Positions 33,268 through 41,911 of a stretch of DNA of 64,000 nucleotides are shown piece by piece. Numbering within the stretch: position 1 is the stretch's first letter; each line of letters starts with the position of its first letter. The notes below the pieces were generated by a model. That model did not search any database. It was not told the origin of the DNA and saw only the letters and a program-made list of their open reading frames with translations. Source of the DNA: Pseudorhodoplanes sp. (GTDB taxonomy: Bacteria; Pseudomonadota; Alphaproteobacteria; Rhizobiales; Xanthobacteraceae); assembly GCA_032027085.1 (NCBI GenBank), contig JAVSMS010000001.1:2263705-2327704 (forward strand), written 5' to 3'. Position numbers and translations under genes: made by a program.

Positions 33268-34515
33268 ATGAAGGCGATTATCGTAGGCGGCGGCGTCGGC
33301 GGGCTGACCATGGCCCTGATGCTGCATGCACGGGGCATGGATTGCGAGGTTTTCGAGCAGGCGGACGCGATCCGCGAACTCGGGGTCGGCATCAACACCC
33401 TGCCGCACGCGATCAAGGAGCTGGCGCAACTCGGGCTGCTCGAGCGGCTGGACCAGGTCGCCATCCGCACGCATGAACTGATTTACACCAACATTTTCGG
33501 CCAGGAGGTCTGGAGCGAACCGCGCGGCACCGATGCCGGCTTTGAATATCCGCAATTCTCCATCCATCGCGGCCGCCTGCAGGGCGTGATCTACGCCGCG
33601 GCGCGGGCGCGGCTTGGCGAATCGCGCATCTTTACCGGGCATCGGCTCGGCGGCTTCACCCAGGATGAGAGCGGCGTCACCGCCTGGTTCTTCGATCGCC
33701 ATGGCCGCCACTGCAAAACCGCGCGGGGCGACATCCTGATCGGCGCCGACGGGATTCATTCCAGCGTGCGCGCAGCCCTGTATCCGCAGGAAGAGCCGGC
33801 GCGCTGGACCGGCACCATCCTGTGGCGCGGCGCGCTTGACTGGCCGCAATTCATGACCGGCCGCTCGATGATCATCGCCGGCGGCATGGCGGCAAAGCTT
33901 GTGCTTTATCCGATCGCAGAAGGCTCGCGCGAGGATCGCCGCCTCACCAACTGGGCGGTGATGGTGAAGGTCGGCGAAGGCGGCGGCTCACCCAAGAAGG
34001 AGGACTGGTCGCGGCCGGGCCGTTTCGAGGATCTGATGCCGCATGTGCAGCGTTTCAATATTCCGGCGATTGACGCCAAGGCGCTGATCGAGGCGACGCC
34101 GGAATTCTGGGAATATCCGCTCTGCGACCGCGATCCGTTGCCGCGCTGGTCGCATGGCCGTGTGACGCTGCTCGGGGATGCCGCGCATCCCATGTATCCG
34201 GTCGGCTCCAACGGCGCCTCGCAGGCGATCCTCGATGCGCGTTGTCTTTCCGATCGTCTGCGCGATGCCGAACATCCCTATCAGGCGTTGTGGCAATACG
34301 AGCAGGAGCGCCTGCCGATGACGACGCAGATCGTGATGATGAACCGCAAGGGCGGGCCGGAAGGCGTCATCGACGCGGTCGAGCAGCGCGCGCCGAACGG
34401 CTTCACCAATATCGACGATGTGCTGTCATATGAGGAGCGCAAGGCGATCGTGCGCGGTTATGCGTCGACCGCCGGCTTCGCCCGTGAGCAGGTGAACAAG
34501 CCGAAGGCAGCGTAG
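33268..34515 (+). CDS. FAD-dependent aromatic monooxygenase (PhzS-like)
   Basis: A 415-residue group A flavin monooxygenase. The N-terminal dinucleotide fold is AIIVGGGVGGLTMALML, the conserved mid-motif is LIGADGIHSSVR, and the second FAD motif is VTLLGDAAHPMYPVGSNG, which continues to Ala-Ser-Gln-Ala. The internal resemblance is to PhzS-like flavin-dependent oxidoreductases, which hydroxylate N-heteroaromatic or phenolic acids. ATG 33268 is chosen because the fold begins immediately; an in-frame ATG at 33199 adds an unrelated stretch. It appears to be a single-gene unit. The substrate is unknown. Confidence 0.85.
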   Translation: MKAIIVGGGVGGLTMALMLHARGMDCEVFEQADAIRELGVGINTLPHAIKELAQLGLLERLDQVAIRTHELIYTNIFGQEVWSEPRGTDAGFEYPQFSIHRGRLQGVIYAAARARLGESRIFTGHRLGGFTQDESGVTAWFFDRHGRHCKTARGDILIGADGIHSSVRAALYPQEEPARWTGTILWRGALDWPQFMTGRSMIIAGGMAAKLVLYPIAEGSREDRRLTNWAVMVKVGEGGGSPKKEDWSRPGRFEDLMPHVQRFNIPAIDAKALIEATPEFWEYPLCDRDPLPRWSHGRVTLLGDAAHPMYPVGSNGASQAILDARCLSDRLRDAEHPYQALWQYEQERLPMTTQIVMMNRKGGPEGVIDAVEQRAPNGFTNIDDVLSYEERKAIVRGYASTAGFAREQVNKPKAA

Positions 34516-34606
34516 CCTCGTGCGGTCTGCAGCGCGTGGTGCGCTGCAGAGCCGGCATTCCATTTCGTTGCGTACTCATCGGGGTCCACGTGCCATGGGC
34601 TCCGGA

Positions 34607-34816
34607 TCAGCGGCAGTTGTGATCGCTCCGCTCGCTCTCGGGCGCCGACAGGCATTCGACGATGTCGGCGCGTGAGAAACCGATGTCACGGAACATGCGC
34701 TCGTCGAAATAGAGCATCGGCGTCAAGGCGCGCCGGGCGCGATACCGCTTCAAGGCAAAATGCATTCGCCTCATGCCCTTCGACAGGATCGCACAACATA
34801 GGCCGATGATCGACAT
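34607..34816 (-). CDS. DUF1127 family small protein
   Basis: A 69-residue protein with a positively charged middle (KRYRARRALTPML) and the DUF1127/YjiS-type motif FDERMFRDIGFSRADI near the C-terminus. DUF1127 proteins are small, common in alphaproteobacteria, and some bind RNA or affect phosphate and carbon metabolism. The ATG at 34816 has GGAGG about 5 bp upstream. It is downstream of the OsmC gene terminator, so it is transcribed separately. Confidence 0.8.
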   Translation of the reverse strand: MSIIGLCCAILSKGMRRMHFALKRYRARRALTPMLYFDERMFRDIGFSRADIVECLSAPESERSDHNCR

Positions 34817-34841
34817 GGCTACCTCCGATACCGATCTGTGA

Positions 34842-34872
34842 AAAAGGGCCGCACCGAAGAAGGGGCGGCCCT
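34842..34872 (-). terminator. Intrinsic terminator of the OsmC gene
   Basis: Arms AAGGGCCGC and GCGGCCCTT with an intervening loop; on the minus strand the stem is followed by a TTTTT run. It lies just after the stop of the minus-strand OsmC gene. Confidence 0.75.
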
Positions 34873-34879
34873 TTAGGTG

Positions 34880-35458
34880 TCACGCCGCGGCCGCGACGCT
34901 GCTCTCACCAAGCGTGCAAGTGACCGGCACGCCATTGCTGACGATGTCAAAGACCGGCGAATAGGCCTGTCCCATCGCCACGAGTTCGCGCTTGGTGGCT
35001 TCGTCAACATCGGCGTCGATGTCGAACACAACTCGGATGTTCTGGAAGCCGCGGCGGACATCCTTGGACAATCCGAGAAAGCCCTGCAGGTCGAGATCGC
35101 CTTCGAAGCGCGTCGATACGCTCTTCACCGGAATGCTGCGCGCCGCCGCGTGATAGACCAGCGATGTGGTCAGGCAACCCGCGAGCGCGTGCAACACATA
35201 CTCGACAGGATTTGGCGCCTTGTCGTTGCTGAGGAGAACCGGCGGCTCGTCGTTGACGAGCTCGAACATGCGCGCATGCTTCATCTCCTGGCCGGCGCCG
35301 TAATAGTCGGAGATGCGTGAACGGTTCTCGCCGCCGTCGATCCATTCATTGCGAAGCCGGAACTGGAATTGTGCAAGCGACGTGTCGGCCTTGATCGCCT
35401 CGATAGTGCCGAAAAGGTTCTGGCGGTTCACGCCATTCAGCATTGTGGTCTTGGACAT
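34880..35458 (-). CDS. OsmC family peroxidase-like protein
   Basis: A 192-residue OsmC/Ohr-fold protein. The conserved region VEYVLHALAGCLTTSLVYHAAA holds one cysteine at the usual active-site position; the second canonical cysteine (VCP near the middle) is not obvious, as the equivalent region reads FQNIRVVFDIDAD. OsmC proteins reduce organic hydroperoxides through a cysteine pair, so this member may be a divergent or non-peroxidase form. The promoter region has two tandem operators of the divergent TetR regulator. Confidence 0.85.
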   Translation of the reverse strand: MSKTTMLNGVNRQNLFGTIEAIKADTSLAQFQFRLRNEWIDGGENRSRISDYYGAGQEMKHARMFELVNDEPPVLLSNDKAPNPVEYVLHALAGCLTTSLVYHAAARSIPVKSVSTRFEGDLDLQGFLGLSKDVRRGFQNIRVVFDIDADVDEATKRELVAMGQAYSPVFDIVSNGVPVTCTLGESSVAAAA

Positions 35459-35502
35459 GGTCGTCTCCTGATCCGGACTCGTCTGCGGGATGCAGATTCC
35501 AA

Positions 35503-35522
35503 AACAGACCGGATGGTCTGTT
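35503..35522. promoter_or_regulatory. TetR-type operator 1
   Basis: AACAGACC-N4-GGTCTGTT, perfect 8-bp arms, 45 bp upstream of the OsmC gene. It lies about two helical turns from operator 2. Confidence 0.75.
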
Positions 35523-35525
35523 AAT

Positions 35526-35543
35526 ACAGACCGTCTGGTCTGT
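35526..35543. promoter_or_regulatory. TetR-type operator 2
   Basis: ACAGACC-N4-GGTCTGT, perfect 7-bp arms. The repeat distance to operator 1 is 22 bp, so the two dimers would bind the same DNA face. Confidence 0.75.
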
Positions 35544-35634
35544 TTTCAAGCGATTTTTCCCATAAAGGAATTTGTCTAAATATCAGTGTGTTATGCTGTA
35601 CGGACTTGAAACTGCGGTCCGTTGCTGCCAAGTT

Positions 35635-35652
35635 ACAGACCAAACGGTTTGG
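35635..35652. promoter_or_regulatory. TetR-type operator 3 (imperfect), next to tetR
   Basis: ACAGACC-N4-GGTTTGG: left arm identical to operators 1 and 2, right arm 5 of 7. It ends 14 bp before the regulator's ATG and would give autorepression. Confidence 0.6.
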
Positions 35653-35666
35653 TTAGACGGGGTGCC

Positions 35667-36278
35667 ATGGCAGAGAAAGGCGAGCAGACGCGGGAGCGCA
35701 TTCTGGCGACCGCAGAACCAATGATCCTGCGGCAGGGCTTTGCAGGCACATCTCTCGACGACATTCTCAAGGCGACCAAGCTGACCAAGGGCGCCTTTTT
35801 CCATCACTTCAACGGCAAGGGCGATCTCGCCCGCGCGCTGGTGGAGCGCTACGCGCGCAACGACTACAGCCTGTTCGAGCGGTTCGCGGCGGAGGCGGAG
35901 TCGGCGAGCGCCGACCCGCTGCAGCAGACCATGCTGTTCCTGAAGTCATTTGAGGATTTCATTGAAGGACTCGCAGAGCCGGTCGGCGGCTGCATCTTCG
36001 CCGCCTATACCTATGAAAGCCTGCAATTCGATCCGGCGATCCACGCCTTCATCGCGCACAGCCTGCGGCGCTGGACGGCGCTCTATGAGAAGAAATTCGA
36101 GGCGGTGCTCGCGCGCTACAAGCCGGCGCGGCCGGTCACGGCACGTGACCTCGCCGACATGGTCGTCGCATTGATCGAAGGCGGATTCATCCTCTCGCGC
36201 AGCTACAACGATGCGACCATCGTGGCGCGGCAGTCGCGGCAATTCCGCCAGTATCTGGAGCTGCTTTTTCCGGAATGA
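35667..36278 (+). CDS. TetR/AcrR family transcriptional regulator
   Basis: A 203-residue regulator. The N-terminal helix-turn-helix reads TRERILATAEPMIL, GFAGTSLDDILKA and KGAFFHHFNGKGDLA, typical of TetR/AcrR. The ligand domain (residues 60-203) has one cysteine in GGCIFAAYTYESL. ATG 35667 is used; the in-frame extension to 35622 runs through operator 3. It is divergent from the OsmC gene, and three related inverted repeats lie between them, so it very likely represses that gene and itself. Confidence 0.9.
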   Translation: MAEKGEQTRERILATAEPMILRQGFAGTSLDDILKATKLTKGAFFHHFNGKGDLARALVERYARNDYSLFERFAAEAESASADPLQQTMLFLKSFEDFIEGLAEPVGGCIFAAYTYESLQFDPAIHAFIAHSLRRWTALYEKKFEAVLARYKPARPVTARDLADMVVALIEGGFILSRSYNDATIVARQSRQFRQYLELLFPE

Positions 36279-36306
36279 AAAGGGCGACCTGGAGGCCGCC
36301 CTTTTC
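36277..36306. terminator. Bidirectional intrinsic terminator
   Basis: Arms GAAAAGGGCG and CGCCCTTTTC (10 bp, perfect) with a 10-base loop. It serves the convergent tetR (its stop codon is inside) and cupin genes, with T-runs on both strands. Confidence 0.8.
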
Positions 36307-36321
36307 AACAATCGGAGGTGA

Positions 36322-36783
36322 TCACTCCGACGGCGGCGGCAGGAACACGATCTCGTGTTTCGCCGCGAGCGCGACGACATCGGCCGGATTCTGCTCCTTC
36401 ATCGAGTGGATGCCCCAGAACAGGTCGTAGAGGCGGCGCGTCGGCGTCACCCAGAAGAAGCATTTCACCGCCTGGTCGGACTTGTTGAACAGCCCGTGCG
36501 GGATCTGCCGCGGCAGCTTGATCAGATCGCCGGCGGTTGCGACATAGGCGCGCCCGTCGATTTCCGCATCGAGGCGGCCCTCAAGCATGTAAATGAATTC
36601 GTCCTGGGTCGGATGAATATGCGGCGGCACGAAGGTGCCGGGCGGGAAGGTGGCGTGCCAGGAAAAGGATTCGTCGCACACTTGCTTTGGCACATAGGTC
36701 TGGCCGAGGATATTCCAGACGATCCCGTCGATGCCGGTGCCGGCTTTGGTGACGCCTGCTGTCAGCGTTGGCATGAAACGCAT
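36322..36783 (-). CDS. Cupin domain protein
   Basis: A 153-residue single-cupin protein. Motif 1 is PPHIHPTQDEFIYMLEG (metal ligands His, His, Glu) and motif 2 is LPRQIPHGLFN (His). Such proteins may be dioxygenases, isomerases or sensors of small acids; the sequence does not tell which. The start could be ATG 36783 or ATG 36774. It is not obviously in an operon. Confidence 0.8.
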   Translation of the reverse strand: MRFMPTLTAGVTKAGTGIDGIVWNILGQTYVPKQVCDESFSWHATFPPGTFVPPHIHPTQDEFIYMLEGRLDAEIDGRAYVATAGDLIKLPRQIPHGLFNKSDQAVKCFFWVTPTRRLYDLFWGIHSMKEQNPADVVALAAKHEIVFLPPPSE

Positions 36784-36951
36784 ACTCCCATCACGTGTCG
36801 TTGATTATTCATGACTGGTCTTGCGCTTCATTCAATCACGAATGGCGCGCGCCAGAAACGCTTCCACGCCGCACCCCTAGTTTCTTTTGCTGCCAGCGTA
36901 AACGCACATCCGAAAGGCGAGGCGCGCCCGTAAAACGGGCTTTCCACCCCG

Positions 36952-36973
36952 GATATTTTAAGCTTAAAATATC
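36952..36973. promoter_or_regulatory. Palindrome with TTTAAGCTTAAA core, MarR-regulon site C
   Basis: A perfect 22-bp palindrome (core ATTTTAAGCTTAAAAT) about 95 bp upstream of the Liv-type binding protein gene. The same core recurs at 44305 and 44359 on either side of the divergent marR promoter region. It is the likely operator that places this transporter under the MarR regulator at 44416. Confidence 0.7.
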
Positions 36974-37066
36974 TGATTGGCGTCGCTTTGACCCATTCCG
37001 CCGACTGTCCCGGCGGGGTAGGCCGGTGGTCGCGTGGGATCCACTTTCCGTGATGGGAGATGCGTA

Positions 37067-38239
37067 ATGAACAGGACAATTTCGGCGCTCGCGATCGGCG
37101 CGGCGTTAACCCTGACTCTCGGCGCGGCCGAAGCACAGGAGAAGCTGAAGGTGGGCGTGATTACGACGTTGTCGGGGCCGCCCGCCGTGCTCGGCCAGCA
37201 ATTGCGCAACGGCTTTCAGCTTGCGGTGAAGGAACTGGGCGGCAAGCTCGGCGGCCGCGACGTCGAAGTGATCGTGCAGGACGACGAGCTGAAGCCCGAC
37301 GTCGCGGTCAACAAGGTCAAGGCGCTGGTCGATCGCGACAAGGTCGATTTCGTGGTCGGGCCGATCTTCTCGAACATCCTGCAGGCGATCATGAAGCCGG
37401 TCACTGACGCAGGCGTCATCCTGATCAGCCCGAATGCCGGCACCTCGAACTTCGCCGGCAAGGAGTGCAACCCGAATTTCTTCGTCACCTCCTATCAGAA
37501 TGACCAGAACCACGCGGTGTCCGGAAAATACGCGCAGGATTCCGGCATCAAGAAGCTCTATCTGATGGCGCCGAATTATCAGGCCGGCAAGGATGCGCTC
37601 GCCGGCGTGAAGCGTCACTTCAAGGGCGAGATCGTTGATGAGGTGTATGTGCCGCTCAACCAGCTCGACTATTCGGCTGAGCTGTCGCGCATCGCGGCCG
37701 CGAGTCCCGACGCGGTCTTCGTGTTTTTGCCGGGCGGCATGGGCGTGAATTTCGTCAAGCAGTTCCGCCAGGCCGGCCTTGCCGACAAGATCAAGTTCCT
37801 CTCCGCCTTCACGGTCGACGAATCGACTTTGCCGGCGCAGCAGGATGCGGCGATCGGCCTGTTCGGCGGCGCCAACTGGGCGCCCAATCTCGACAATCCG
37901 CAGAACAAGAAGTTCGTCGCGGCCTATGAGAAGGAATTCAACGCGGTGCCGGCCACCTATGCCTTCCAGGCTTACGATGCGGCGTTGCTGATTGATTCTG
38001 CATTGAAAGCCACCAAGGGCAGCACGTCCGACAAGAACGCGCTGCGCGCGGCGATCAAGAAGTCCGACTTCAAGTCCCTGCGCGGCGACTTCAAGTTCAA
38101 CACCAACAACTACCCGATCCAGGACTTCTACCTGACCAAGGTCGCCAAACGGCCGGACGGCAAGTACCAGACTGAGATCGTACAGAAGGTGTTCGACGAC
38201 GTGCCGGATTCCTATGCCAAAGACTGCAAAATGAAGTGA
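37067..38239 (+). CDS. Liv-type ABC transporter substrate-binding protein
   Basis: A 390-residue periplasmic binding protein with a signal peptide (ISALAIGAALTLTLGAAEAQ, cleaved after AEA) and the type 1 fold of LivK-like proteins (KVGVITTLSGPPAVLGQQ; VDFVVGPIFSN; SPNAGTSNFAGKECNPNFF). Aromatic-compound binding proteins share this fold. ATG 37067 follows GGGAGA; an upstream in-frame start at 37034 would precede the signal peptide by an odd extension. It heads the five-gene transporter operon, and the palindrome upstream suggests it imports the aromatic acid degraded by the neighbouring CoA pathway. Confidence 0.9.
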   Translation: MNRTISALAIGAALTLTLGAAEAQEKLKVGVITTLSGPPAVLGQQLRNGFQLAVKELGGKLGGRDVEVIVQDDELKPDVAVNKVKALVDRDKVDFVVGPIFSNILQAIMKPVTDAGVILISPNAGTSNFAGKECNPNFFVTSYQNDQNHAVSGKYAQDSGIKKLYLMAPNYQAGKDALAGVKRHFKGEIVDEVYVPLNQLDYSAELSRIAAASPDAVFVFLPGGMGVNFVKQFRQAGLADKIKFLSAFTVDESTLPAQQDAAIGLFGGANWAPNLDNPQNKKFVAAYEKEFNAVPATYAFQAYDAALLIDSALKATKGSTSDKNALRAAIKKSDFKSLRGDFKFNTNNYPIQDFYLTKVAKRPDGKYQTEIVQKVFDDVPDSYAKDCKMK

Positions 38240-38492
38240 GCCGAGACTCTCTTCCACCCTTCCCGCCGAAGTCGGATGTTTCCGACTTCGGCCAATAATA
38301 GGTGATCAGACTCGGGTATACCCGAGTCTGATTGTAGGGAGGGTGGCGCGCCGCTTGAGCGGCGAGCCGAGCGGAGGTCGATGTTGTCTGCCGATTGAGA
38401 GATGAAGGACCCCCGCTCGCCTCGCTTTGGTCGGCGAGCGACCCTCCCCACAAGGGGAGGGTAACAACCGGAATCCCCGAGCATCACGTCGT
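38240..38492. repeat. Intergenic hairpins between binding protein and permease genes
   Basis: A hairpin with 11-bp arms CCGAAGTCGGA/TCCGACTTCGG (38266-38291) is followed by a perfect 28-bp palindrome at 38305-38332 (core CTCGGGTATACCCGAG). A third CCCTCCCC/GGGGAGGG inverted repeat lies near 38440-38460. The second resembles the CTCGGG-ATTA-CCCGAG hairpin at 6983-7008. They may reduce permease expression relative to the binding protein. Confidence 0.6.
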
Positions 38493-39416
38493 ATGTCCAC
38501 CGCGCTTTTCATCGTCCAGACACTCAACGGGCTTCAGCTCGGCGTGCTGCTGTTCCTGATCGCGGCCGGGCTGACGCTGGTCTTCGGAGTGATGGACTTC
38601 ATCAATCTGGCGCACGGCGTGCAGTACATGCTGGGCGCCTATCTCGCGGTGATGTTCTACGCGCTCACCGGCAATTTTCTGTTCGCGCTCATTCTCGCGC
38701 TCGGCGCGGCGCTGCTCTTTGGCTTGCTGCTGGAATTCGTCATCTTCCGCCATCTCTATGGACGCGATCATCTTGATCATGTGATCGCAACCTTCGGCAT
38801 CATCCTGTTCCTGAACCAGGGCGTGAAATTCGTCTGGGGAGCGGCGCCGCTGACCCTGCCTATGCCGGAGATGTTTTCCGGCTCGGTGGCGCTGATGCCG
38901 GGCCTGCTCTATCCGGTGTGGCGGCTTGTGATCATCGGCTCCGGCCTCGCGGTTGCGATCCTGCTTTACGTTCTGGTGACGCAGACCCGCATCGGCATGC
39001 TGGTGCGGGCTGGCGCGACCAACGCCAACATGGTTTCCGCGCTCGGCGTCGATATTCGCCGCCTGTTCATGATCGTGTTCGGCTTCGGCGCGATGCTGGC
39101 CGGCTTTGCCGGCGTGATGATCGCGCCCATCCTCTCGGTCGAGCCCGGCATGGGCGACACCATCCTCATTCTCGCCTTTGTGGTCATCGTGATCGGCGGC
39201 ATCGGCTCGATCCGCGGCGCCTTCCTCGCCGCGTTGCTGATCGGCTTGGTCGACACGCTCGGGCGCTCTTTCGCCGTCGATATCCTGCGCCTGTTCATGG
39301 CGCCGTCGCCCGCGCGCACGGTCGGCCCGGCCATCGCCTCGATGCTGATCTACATCCTGATGGCGCTGGTTCTGTATTTCCGTCCGTCCGGGTTATTCCC
39401 GGCGAAGGGACGCTGA
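38493..39416 (+). CDS. Liv-type ABC transporter permease (LivH-like)
   Basis: A 307-residue inner-membrane permease with eight or more hydrophobic segments; GLTLVFGVMDFINLAHG and GGIGSIRGAFLAALLIG are the conserved LivH features, the latter holding the coupling-loop region. ATG 38493 starts MSTALFIVQTLNGLQLG; in-frame codons upstream lie in the repeat region. The stop is 1 bp from the next start codon. Confidence 0.92.
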   Translation: MSTALFIVQTLNGLQLGVLLFLIAAGLTLVFGVMDFINLAHGVQYMLGAYLAVMFYALTGNFLFALILALGAALLFGLLLEFVIFRHLYGRDHLDHVIATFGIILFLNQGVKFVWGAAPLTLPMPEMFSGSVALMPGLLYPVWRLVIIGSGLAVAILLYVLVTQTRIGMLVRAGATNANMVSALGVDIRRLFMIVFGFGAMLAGFAGVMIAPILSVEPGMGDTILILAFVVIVIGGIGSIRGAFLAALLIGLVDTLGRSFAVDILRLFMAPSPARTVGPAIASMLIYILMALVLYFRPSGLFPAKGR

Positions 39417-39417
39417 A

Positions 39418-40425
39418 ATGGCGCAGGCGGACATCACCCAGACCGGCGCTGCAGCGTCTGCGATGCCGGCGCGCAAACCGGTCGCCGGCTTCATTCTGCC
39501 GCTCGTCATCTTCGGCTGCTTCGCGGCTGTCCCGCTGCTGAGCGCCTTCGGCGCCGAATCCTATCTGCTCGGCCTTGTCACTCGCGTGATGATTTTCGCC
39601 ATTGCCGCGCTGGCGCTGGATCTCTTGGTAGGCTACGGCGCGCTGGTGTCCTTCGGTCACGCGGCGTTTGTCGGCATCGGTGCCTATGCCGTCGGCATTC
39701 TGGCCTCGCATGGCTTTGGCGATGTGCTGATCTCGCTGCCGGCCGCGCTTCTCGCTTCGGCGCTTTTCGCGTGGCTCACAGGCATCGTGTGTCTGCGCAC
39801 CAGGGGCGTCTATTTCATCATGATCACGCTCGCCTTCGGGCAGATGGCGTTCTTCACTGCGTCGTCGCTGGCGCCCTATGGCGGCGATGACGGGCTGACC
39901 ATTCATGCCCGCAACACCATTGCGGGGTTCGAACTGCTCGATAACGAGCGCTTCTTCTATTATTTCTCGCTGCTCTGCCTGATCGCGACCTATCTGTTGT
40001 GCCGCGCACTGGTGGCCTCGCGTTTCGGCCGCGTGTTCCGCGGCTCAAAAGAAAATGCGACTCGCATGGCGACGCTCGGCTATCAGGTCTATCGCTTCCA
40101 GCTCACCGGCTATGTCATCGCCGGCATGATGGGCGGGCTGTCCGGTTTCCTGCTCGCCAATGCGACGAATTTCGTCAGCCCGGCCTATATGTCCTGGCAG
40201 CGCTCCGGCGAGCTCTTGATCATGATCATCCTGGGCGGCGCCGGCACCTTGCATGGTGCGATCGTTGGCACCGCGGCGTTTCTCCTGCTGGAAGAGTGGC
40301 TGTCGGGCTTCACCGAGCACTGGAAGATGATTTTCGGTCCGCTTCTGGTGCTGGCCGTGCTGTTCGTGCCGGGCGGCATTGGCGGGATTGGATCAGCGTT
40401 GCTGCGGAGATGGCGCCGTGGCTGA
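39418..40425 (+). CDS. Liv-type ABC transporter permease (LivM-like)
   Basis: A 335-residue permease of the LivM type with about ten hydrophobic segments; VGYGALVSFGHAAFVGIGAY, one residue longer variants aside, and [12 protein letters not shown] are characteristic. It pairs with the LivH-like protein to form the membrane channel. Its 3' end overlaps the following ATPase gene by 8 bp. Confidence 0.92.
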   Translation: MAQADITQTGAAASAMPARKPVAGFILPLVIFGCFAAVPLLSAFGAESYLLGLVTRVMIFAIAALALDLLVGYGALVSFGHAAFVGIGAYAVGILASHGFGDVLISLPAALLASALFAWLTGIVCLRTRGVYFIMITLAFGQMAFFTASSLAPYGGDDGLTIHARNTIAGFELLDNERFFYYFSLLCLIATYLLCRALVASRFGRVFRGSKENATRMATLGYQVYRFQLTGYVIAGMMGGLSGFLLANATNFVSPAYMSWQRSGELLIMIILGGAGTLHGAIVGTAAFLLLEEWLSGFTEHWKMIFGPLLVLAVLFVPGGIGGIGSALLRRWRRG

Positions 40426-41170
40426 GCCGGTCCTGCAGCTCGACAATGTGTGCAAGAATTTCGGCGGACTGCGCGTCACCGACCATGTGACGCTCAACAT
40501 CCTGCCGGGCGAGATGCACGCGCTGATCGGTCCGAACGGCGCCGGCAAGACCACGCTGATCAATCAGATTTCCGGATTGTTGACGCCGGACGGCGGCCGC
40601 ATCCATTTCGCCGGCCACAATATCACCGAGGCGCCGCCGTCTGCGCGCGCCAATCTCGGACTCGCTCGCTCGTTCCAGATCACCTCGGTGCTGCCCAGTT
40701 TCACCGCGCTGGAGAATGTCTCGCTTGCGGTGCAGGCCCGCTCCGGATCGAGCTATCGGTTTTTCGGCAATGCGGCGTCGGAGCCTGCGCTCATCCAGCC
40801 GGCGATGGCGGCTTTGGCGGAAGTCGGCCTCGCCGAACGCGCGCATGTCGCCGCCGCGCATCTCTCGCATGGCGAGAAGCGCGCGCTTGAATTGGCGATG
40901 GCGCTGGCGATGCAGCCGAAGCTGCTGCTGCTCGACGAGCCGATGGCAGGCACCGGACCGGAAGAGACCGACAAGCTGGTCGCGGTGCTGAAGCGGCTGA
41001 AGGGCCGCTTCCCGATGCTGCTGGTCGAGCACGACATGCATGCGGTGTTCGCGCTCGCCGACAACATTTCGGTCTTGATCTATGGCCGCATCCTGGCGAG
41101 CGGCGCGCCTGACGCCGTGCGCAATGATCCGCAAGTGGTTGCCGCCTATCTCGGCGACGAGATGGAGTAG
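40418..41170 (+). CDS. Liv-type ABC transporter ATPase (LivG-like)
   Basis: A 250-residue ATPase with Walker A GPNGAGKTTL, the LivG-specific GLARSFQITSVLP, signature LSHGEKRALELAMAL and Walker B KLLLLDEPMAGTGPEE. GTG 40418 is the start, behind GCGGAGA; it overlaps the LivM stop, consistent with translational coupling. Confidence 0.92.
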   Translation: MAEPVLQLDNVCKNFGGLRVTDHVTLNILPGEMHALIGPNGAGKTTLINQISGLLTPDGGRIHFAGHNITEAPPSARANLGLARSFQITSVLPSFTALENVSLAVQARSGSSYRFFGNAASEPALIQPAMAALAEVGLAERAHVAAAHLSHGEKRALELAMALAMQPKLLLLDEPMAGTGPEETDKLVAVLKRLKGRFPMLLVEHDMHAVFALADNISVLIYGRILASGAPDAVRNDPQVVAAYLGDEME

Positions 41171-41173
41171 GGG

Positions 41174-41872
<699 letters not shown>

Positions 41873-41911
41873 TGTTGCTTCCCTCTCCCCGCCAAAGCGG
41901 GGAGAGGGAAG

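Noticed and set aside
36926-36940. Small hairpin GCCCG-TAAAA-CGGGC as a terminator
   Set aside because: The stem is only 5 bp, and no gene ends into it in the right direction.
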